Assembly: GCA_019347695.1 (NCBI GenBank)
Contig: JAHWKT010000013.1
Location: 1-35,616 of the forward strand
DNA length: 35,616 nucleotides
Direction of reading: 5' to 3'
From: Actinomycetota bacterium
GTDB lineage: Bacteria; Actinomycetota; Nitriliruptoria; Euzebyales; JAHELV01
Positions within the stretch are counted from its first letter, which is position 1. Each line of letters begins with the position of its first letter. The translations under genes were made by a program, and so were the position numbers. Below, in pieces: positions 27,769 through 35,616 of this stretch. The notes beneath the pieces are model-generated. The model was not told the DNA's origin. It was given only the letters and a program-made list of their open reading frames with translations, and ran no database searches.

Positions 27769-28245
27769 ATGACGGTCACGTTCCGCGACATCGGGTACGA
27801 CGATCCTGCCGCCGTCGCCTTGATCGAGGCCGTGCAGCAGGAGTACATCGCACGATACGGCGGTCGCGACGAGACCCCGGTGGACACCGGCGAGTTCGCG
27901 CCACCTGGCGGCGCGTTCGTCGTGATCAGCGAGGACGGCCAGCCGATCGGCTGCGGCGGCCTGCGACGCCACGACGCCGTCAACGCCGAGATCAAGCGCA
28001 TGTACGTCCGTGGCACGCACCGCGGTCGCGGGCACGGACGGGCGCTGCTGCACACCCTCGAGCAGCGCGCACGCGACCTCGGCTACCACCGCGTCGTCCT
28101 GGAGACCGGCACGGCCCAGCCCGAGGCGCTCGCGCTCTACGACGCGGCCGGCTACGCCCCGATCACGCCATACGGCATCCACCGCTGCACGCCGTCATCG
28201 CGATGCTTCGCGAAGCACCTGGGGGACACCCGGTCACCAAGGTGA
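27769..28245 (+). CDS. GNAT-family N-acetyltransferase
   Basis: 'IKRMYVRGTHRGRGHGRALLHTLEQRARDLGYHRVVLETG...ALALYDAAGYAPI'. Confidence 0.92.
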   Translation: MTVTFRDIGYDDPAAVALIEAVQQEYIARYGGRDETPVDTGEFAPPGGAFVVISEDGQPIGCGGLRRHDAVNAEIKRMYVRGTHRGRGHGRALLHTLEQRARDLGYHRVVLETGTAQPEALALYDAAGYAPITPYGIHRCTPSSRCFAKHLGDTRSPR

Positions 28246-28248
28246 CCG
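28204..28248. terminator. Two adjacent perfect palindromes at the GNAT 3' end
   Basis: TGCTTCGCGAAGCA (28204-28217) and CGGTCACC-AA-GGTGACCG (28231-28248); the stop codon TGA lies within the second. Confidence 0.45.
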
Positions 28249-28326
28249 TCGCACATATCGATTGAACGGGCCTGGCCCCGCCTGCGTACCCATGGGTGAA
28301 CCGCAATCGATGTTCGGGGGCACTCC

Positions 28327-29682
28327 ATGCGAACGTTTCTCGTCACTGTCGCCGTTGCGCTGGTCACCCTGCTCGCCACGGTGCCTGCGACCGCACAGGG
28401 TCTTGATGACCCGATCCCACGCACCATCAAACAGGGTGGCGTGCACGTCACCCTCGACACGGTCGCCGATGGGCTGGTCTCGCCGCTGTGGGCGACGAGC
28501 GCACCGGGCCTCGACGGCTCCCTGTTCGTCGTCGACCAGGCAGGACAACTCAGCGCGATCGACCTGGACTCCGACGCGCGGACGGTGGTGCTCGACGTGT
28601 CCAACCTGCTCGTGCCGCTCGGCGCGTTCGGTGCGGGTACGTTCGACGAACGCGGGTTCCTGGGTGTGGCGTTCCACCCCGACTACGCGAGCAACGGCCT
28701 GCTGTACACCTACACGTCGCAGCCGGCCGACGGCGAGGCGGACTTCTCGACGATGCCCGAGGGTGTCGAGCCGAACCACCAGACGGTCGTCACCGAGTGG
28801 CGGTCGACCGACCCCGCCGATGCGACCGCGGCGATCGACGCCGGCAGCGCGCGTGAGCTGCTCCGGATCGACGAGCCGCAGTTCAACCACAACGCCGGAG
28901 CGATCGAGTTCGACGCGAGCGGCAACCTGCTGATCGCGCTCGGCGACGGCGGCGGTGCCGACGACCAGGGCGTCGGGCACGTCGACGGCGGCAACGGGCA
29001 GGACCCCTCGAACCCGCTCGGATCGATCCTGCGCATCGATCCGCTCGGCGACGACAGCACCAACGGCCGCTACGGCATCCCCACCGACAACCCGGTCGTC
29101 GGGGATCACAGCGCACTCGACGAGACGTTCGCCTACGGCTTCCGCAACCCGTACCGGATCTCGGTCGACGACGCGACCGGCACCATCTGGGCGGCCGACG
29201 TCGGCCAGAACGACATCGAGGAGGTCGACATCGTCGAGGCCGGGGGCAACTACGGCTGGCGGGTGAAGGAGGGGACGTTCTTGTTCGATCCCAACGGCGC
29301 CGATCCGGGCTTCGTGACCGAACGGTCCCCGGGCGCGCCGGCAGGCCTGATCGACCCCGTCGTCGAGTACGACCATGACGAGGGCATCGCAATCGTGGGT
29401 GGCTTCGTGTACCGCGGCGACGCCATCCCACAGCTGCGCGGTCGCTACGTGTTCGGCGAGTTCCTCGACCCCGACACGGGTGCGGGCCGGCTGCTGTACC
29501 TCGCACCGAACGGTCGCGTCGCCGAGTTCCGGTTGGAGAACGCCGACGGACTCGGGGCGTTCGTGCTCGGCTTCGGCCAGGACGCCGATGGTGAGATCTA
29601 CGTACTGACCAACGAGACGTCCGTGCCGTTCGGCGACACGGGCGCCGTGCGCCGACTGGCACCGTTCCGCGGTCCTCGCTGA
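28327..29682 (+). CDS. Secreted PQQ-type glucose/sorbosone dehydrogenase-like protein
   Basis: 'ERGFLGVAFHPDY', 'HNAGAIEFDASGNLLIALGDGGG', 'YGFRNPYRISVD', 'AADVGQNDIEEVDIVEAGGNYGW'. Confidence 0.92.
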   Translation: MRTFLVTVAVALVTLLATVPATAQGLDDPIPRTIKQGGVHVTLDTVADGLVSPLWATSAPGLDGSLFVVDQAGQLSAIDLDSDARTVVLDVSNLLVPLGAFGAGTFDERGFLGVAFHPDYASNGLLYTYTSQPADGEADFSTMPEGVEPNHQTVVTEWRSTDPADATAAIDAGSARELLRIDEPQFNHNAGAIEFDASGNLLIALGDGGGADDQGVGHVDGGNGQDPSNPLGSILRIDPLGDDSTNGRYGIPTDNPVVGDHSALDETFAYGFRNPYRISVDDATGTIWAADVGQNDIEEVDIVEAGGNYGWRVKEGTFLFDPNGADPGFVTERSPGAPAGLIDPVVEYDHDEGIAIVGGFVYRGDAIPQLRGRYVFGEFLDPDTGAGRLLYLAPNGRVAEFRLENADGLGAFVLGFGQDADGEIYVLTNETSVPFGDTGAVRRLAPFRGPR

Positions 29683-29692
29683 GCTTCCCCTG

Positions 29693-29734
29693 GACAGGGC
29701 CGGCCGTGACCCGGTGGTCACGGTCGGACCTGTC
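29693..29734. terminator. Two-tier hairpin after the sugar dehydrogenase gene
   Basis: Outer GACAGG/CCTGTC and inner CCGTGACC (29704-29711) / GGTCACGG (29716-29723). Confidence 0.55.
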
Positions 29735-29844
29735 CCCGACACCACCATCGACCTGGCGCTGCCGGCCAGACGCCATCGGCCGGCATGGCGTCGCCCGTCC
29801 GACGCCGGAGACCGGGTGCGGTGCACCGCGTAGGCTGTCATGCC

Positions 29845-31460
<1,616 letters not shown>

Positions 31461-31461
<1 letters not shown>

Positions 31462-33452
31462 TGGCCATGTTCGAGCGGGTGCTGGTCGCCAACCGGGGTG
31501 AGATCGCCGTGCGGATCATCCGCACGCTGCGGCGGCTGGGCATCGCCGCCGTCGCCGTGTACAGCGACGCCGACGTCGGCGCACCCCACGTGCGCGCGGC
31601 GGACCTCGCGGTGCGCCTGGGTCCGGCGCCGGCGACCGACAGCTACCTCGACATCGACCGGGTGGTCGCCGCGGCCACGTCGACCGGCGCGACGGCGCTG
31701 CACCCAGGCTACGGCTTCCTGTCTGAGCATCCGGGTCTGGCGCGCGCCTGCGACGAGGCGGACGTGACGTTCGTCGGGCCGCCGGCATCGGCGATCGAGG
31801 CGATGGCCGACAAGTCCCGCGCGCGCGCCCTGATGCGGGGCGCGGAGGTGCCGGTGGTGCCCGGCGTCGACGCCAGCGAACTCGACGACGGCGGGCTGCT
31901 CGCGGCAGCCGACGACATCGGACTGCCGATCATGGTCAAGCCGGTCGCGGGCGGTGGCGGCAAGGGCATGTCGGTCGTCGGCGACCGCGACCGCCTGCCC
32001 GATGCGGTGAGGGCCGCGCGGCGGCAGGCCACGAACGCGTTCGGCGACGACCGTGTCCTGCTCGAGCGGTTCGTCACCGATCCCCGCCACATCGAGGTGC
32101 AGGTGCTGGCCGACGAGCACGGGCACACGCTGCACCTCGGTGAGCGCGAGTGCAGCCTGCAGCGCAGGCATCAGAAGATCGTCGAGGAGGCGCCGTCGCC
32201 GCTGCTCGACACCGCGACGCGCCGGCGCATCGGCGCGAGCGCGGTCGCGGCAGCGCGGGCCTGCGGCTACCGCGGCGCCGGCACGGTGGAGTACATCGTG
32301 TCGGACGCCGAGCCCGACACGTTCTTCTTCCTGGAGATGAACACCCGCCTGCAGGTCGAGCACCCGGTCACCGAGCTGGTCACGGGCCTGGACCTGGTCG
32401 AGTGGCAGCTCCGCGTCGCCGCCGGCGAGACACTGCCGTTCGCGCAGGACGACGTGACGAGCACCGGCCACGCGATCGAGGCCCGCGTGTACGCCGAGGA
32501 TCCCGCCCACGACTTCCTGCCGACCGGGGGTGCCGTGCTGGCGTACCGCGAGCCGGACGGCGTCCGGGTCGATTCGGGCATCGCCGCGGGGACCGTCGTG
32601 CCGACGACCTACGATCCGCTGCTGGCCAAGGTGATCGCGCACGCCGCCGACCGCGACGGCGCGCTGCGACGGCTGGATCGGGCGTTGTCGGACCTGGCGG
32701 TGCTCGGAGTGCGGACCAACGTCGGGTTCCTGCGCCGGCTGCTCGCCCACGAGGAGGTGGTCACCGGCGACCTGGACACCGGCCTCGTCGGCCGGATCGT
32801 CGACGATGTCGGTGCACCGCCCCTGCCCGACCACGTGCTCGCCGCCGCGGCGCTGAGCCACCTCGCACGTCGCTCGCTCCAGTCAGCCGACAGCGTCTTC
32901 GCACGACAGGACGGCTGGCGGATCGGCGAGCCCGCCTGGACGGTCGTGCGGCTGATCGCCGACACCGACACGGCGACGCTGCGGGTGCGCGGCGCACCGC
33001 ACGTAACGCAGATCGCGATCGACGACGGCGACGCGGTCACGGCTGTTGCCGACGTCATCGACGACCACACGGTGCGGTGCACCTACGACGGGCACGCCCG
33101 CCGCTACACGGTCGCCGAGGACGGTGACACGCTGTGGATCGAATCGGCCGGCGATGTCTGGATGCTGCAGCGACAGGCCCAGCTCGAGGCCGCCGGGCGG
33201 TCGGAGGCAGCGGGCGGGCCGGTCGTCGCGCCGATGCCGGGCACCGTGACGGCGGTGCACGTCAGCGACGGCGACGCGGTGACCGCCGGGCAGGCACTGG
33301 TGATCATGGAGGCCATGAAGATGGAGCACCAGGTGACGGCGCCGGTGGACGGGCACGTCAGTGGCGTATCGGTGCGCGCCGGTGCCCAGGTCGAGATGGA
33401 GCAGACGCTGCTCGTGGTCGACACGACAGCGGTGACGCCATGCTCGAGCTGA
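31461..33452 (+). CDS. Biotin carboxylase/BCCP alpha subunit of acyl-CoA carboxylase
   Basis: 'VLVANRGEIAVRIIRT', 'KPVAGGGGKGM', 'EMNTRLQVEHPVTE', biotin site 'EAMKMEH'; TGATG junction with the upstream gene. Confidence 0.95.
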
Positions 33453-34603
33453 CGTCGCGGCAGCGGGTGGTCCGCGAACAGGCACGCGCGTTCGCCACCG
33501 ATGAGGTCGCGCCGGTGGCGGCTGAGCGGTACCGGCGCGGGGAGTATCCGATCGATCTGGTCCGCCGCATGGGCGAGCTTGGCCTGATCGGCCTGCCGTT
33601 CCCCCGCGAGTACGGTGGACAGGGCATGGGGCTGGTCGAGCTGTGCCTGGCGATCGAGGAGGTTGGCCGGGTCGACCAGTCGCTCGGCATCACGCTGGAG
33701 TCGGCGGTGTCGCTCGGCGCCATGCCGATCCTGCGCTTCGGCAGCGCGGCGCAGCGGCAGCGGTGGCTGCCGGCGCTGGTCAGCGGCGAGCAGGTCGCGG
33801 GCTTCGGCCTGACCGAACCGACCGGCGGCACCGACACCGCCGGGTTGCACACCCGCGCCGAACGCGACGGCGACGGGTGGGTGATCGACGGGCGCAAAGC
33901 ATGGATCGGCAACGCCGGATCGCCGATCACGTCACATGTCACCATCACCGCGGCGACAGGCGAGGATGAGGTCACGAACTTCATCGTGCCGGCCGACACT
34001 CCCGGGTTCATCCTGGGAGCGCGCAACGACCTGGTGGGCTGGCGCACGATCGACAACCGTCACCTCGACTTCGACGGCTGCCGGCTGCCCGACGACCACC
34101 GGCTGGGTGACGTCGGCGCCGGCCTGGCCAACTTCCTGACGATCCTCGACGCCGGCAGGGTCGCCATCGCGGCGCTGGCCGTGGGCTTGATCCAGGGCTG
34201 TCTCGACGCCTGCAGCGAGCACGCGGTGGAGCGCCGGGCGTTCGACCGGCCCATCGGGTCGTTCCAGGCCGTGGCGTTCACGGTCGCCGACCTCGCCGCG
34301 TCTGCGCAGCTGTGTCGCGACGCCTACCTGCGCGCGGCGTGGCTGCACGACCAGGGTCGCCCGTTCACCACCGAGGCGGCGATCGCCAAGCTGCGCTGCA
34401 CCGAGGAGGCCGTCAGCGCGGCCAGGGCCGCGACGCAGGTGTTCGGTGGCCTGGGGTTCAGCCGCGAGTCGGCCGTCGGCCGGTTCTACATGGACGCCAA
34501 GATCCTGGAGATCGGCGAGGGCACCAGCGAAGTCCAGCGGCTGGTGATCGCCCAGGGTCTCGGTCTGCCGATCCGTCCCGACGGTTCGGTGCCACCACAC
34601 TGA
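33440..34603 (+). CDS. Acyl-CoA dehydrogenase
   Basis: 'GFGLTEPTGGTD', 'RKAWIGNAG', 'ATQVFGGLGFSRESAVGRFYMDAKILEIGEGTSEVQRLVIAQGLG'. Confidence 0.95.
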   Translation: MLELTSRQRVVREQARAFATDEVAPVAAERYRRGEYPIDLVRRMGELGLIGLPFPREYGGQGMGLVELCLAIEEVGRVDQSLGITLESAVSLGAMPILRFGSAAQRQRWLPALVSGEQVAGFGLTEPTGGTDTAGLHTRAERDGDGWVIDGRKAWIGNAGSPITSHVTITAATGEDEVTNFIVPADTPGFILGARNDLVGWRTIDNRHLDFDGCRLPDDHRLGDVGAGLANFLTILDAGRVAIAALAVGLIQGCLDACSEHAVERRAFDRPIGSFQAVAFTVADLAASAQLCRDAYLRAAWLHDQGRPFTTEAAIAKLRCTEEAVSAARAATQVFGGLGFSRESAVGRFYMDAKILEIGEGTSEVQRLVIAQGLGLPIRPDGSVPPH

Positions 34604-34663
34604 GCCGCGGGCCCACTGCATGGTGGGGCGGGAGCACCCGCCAGCACAGGGCTGCCGCGACCG

Positions 34664-35616
34664 TCACCCGTCATCGAGGCCGAGGTCGGCGATCGCCTGC
34701 TCGCGGATCTTGAACTTCTGGATCTTGCCGGTGACGGTCATCGGGAACTCGTCGACGAACTGAACGTACCGTGGCACCTTGTAGTGCGCGATCTCGTCGC
34801 TGCAGTACTCGCGCACCTGCTCCTCGGTCAACTCGGTGTCGGCAACTGCCTGGATCCACGCCAGCACCTGCTCGCCGTACTTCGCGTCGGGCACGCCCAC
34901 CACGGTGACATCGGCGATGTCGGGGTGCTCGAAGAGGAACTCCTCGATCTCGCGCGGGTAGATGTTCTCGCCGCCGCGGATGATCAGGTCCTTGATCCGC
35001 CCGACGATCTCGACGTAGCCGTCGTCGTCCATCGTCGCGAGGTCGCCGGTGTGCATCCAGCGGCCGTCGTCGATGACCTCGGCGGTGCGTTCATCGTCGT
35101 TCCAGTAGCCCAGCATCACCGAGTAGCCGCGGGTGCACAGCTCGCCAGGTTCACCCCGCGGGACGACCGTGTGCAGGTCGTTGGCGTCGACGATCTTGAC
35201 CTCGACGTGTGGGTGCACCGGCCCGACGGTCGACACCCGCTGCTCGATGTCGTCGTCGGGGCCGGTCTGCGTGGACACCGGCGACGTCTCCGTCATGCCG
35301 TAGCAGATGGTCACCTCCTCCATGTGCATCCGCGAGATGACCTGTTTCATGACCTCGCGCGGGCACGTCGACCCGGCCATGATCCCCGTGCGCAGGCTCG
35401 ACAGGTCGTAGTCGTCGAAGCTGTCGTCGTTGAGCTCGGCGACGAACATCGTGGGCACGCCGTACAGGCTCGTGCACGCTTCCGCCTCGACCGCCTCGAG
35501 CACGGGACCCGGCTCGAACGCCGGGCCCGGCACGACCATGCACGCGCCGTGGGTGGTGCACGCCAGGTTGCCGAGCACCATGCCGAAGCAGTGGTAGAAG
35601 GGCACGGGGATGCACA
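34664..35616 (-). CDS. Fatty-acyl-CoA ligase (AMP-binding), 5' part outside the window
   Basis: '[10 protein letters not shown]', '[42 protein letters not shown]', '[15 protein letters not shown]'; frame stays open to 35616. Confidence 0.94.
   Translation of the reverse strand, partial: CIPVPFYHCFGMVLGNLACTTHGACMVVPGPAFEPGPVLEAVEAEACTSLYGVPTMFVAELNDDSFDDYDLSSLRTGIMAGSTCPREVMKQVISRMHMEEVTICYGMTETSPVSTQTGPDDDIEQRVSTVGPVHPHVEVKIVDANDLHTVVPRGEPGELCTRGYSVMLGYWNDDERTAEVIDDGRWMHTGDLATMDDDGYVEIVGRIKDLIIRGGENIYPREIEEFLFEHPDIADVTVVGVPDAKYGEQVLAWIQAVADTELTEEQVREYCSDEIAHYKVPRYVQFVDEFPMTVTGKIQKFKIREQAIADLGLDDG

Noticed and set aside
28257-28311. ATCGATTG/CAATCGAT inverted repeat before the sugar dehydrogenase gene
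   Set aside because: 8-bp arms separated by 39 nt could arise by chance; no supporting second site.

Overview
Very GC-rich, gene-dense chromosomal window, actinobacterial in style. No phage, transposase, CRISPR, tRNA or rRNA was recognised. Left to right: amino-acid ABC transporter (-); GNAT (-); half-size TMEM165/GDT1 protein (+); acyltransferase-3 (-); a structured non-coding region (5228-5493); ygfZ-like gene; LMW phosphotyrosine phosphatase; fructosamine kinase; inorganic pyrophosphatase (all +); hpd (-), divergent from an Lrp/AsnC regulator (+); GCS2-type glutamate-cysteine ligase (+); an 81-aa ORF plus CBS-pair protein (-); a GNAT fossil with palindromic repeats; SLH+M15 peptidase (+); acyl-CoA synthetase and esterase (+); aldo/keto reductase and M14 carboxypeptidase (-); a broken flavin amine oxidase (-); YceI (-), divergent from TetR (+); a molybdate operon HTH-Mop/modABC (+); a small frameshifted ORF (-); MscS, GNAT, PQQ-type sugar dehydrogenase (+); a leucine/acyl-CoA carboxylase operon (+); and the 3' part of a fatty-acyl-CoA ligase (-, runs off the window). 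The least explained signals are: (1) two perfect tandem 41-nt units between the phosphatase and fructosamine kinase genes, each a 14-15-codon minigene with its own SD, chained by ATGA overlaps; (2) a ~265-bp intergenic region with a T-box-like motif on one strand and a strong-SD 15-codon leader ORF plus terminator on the other; (3) three related intergenic TCTGGGGA hairpins at gene 3' ends; (4) pseudogenes whose breaks are single-base homopolymer indels. Assignments come from reading the translations; no database search was run.
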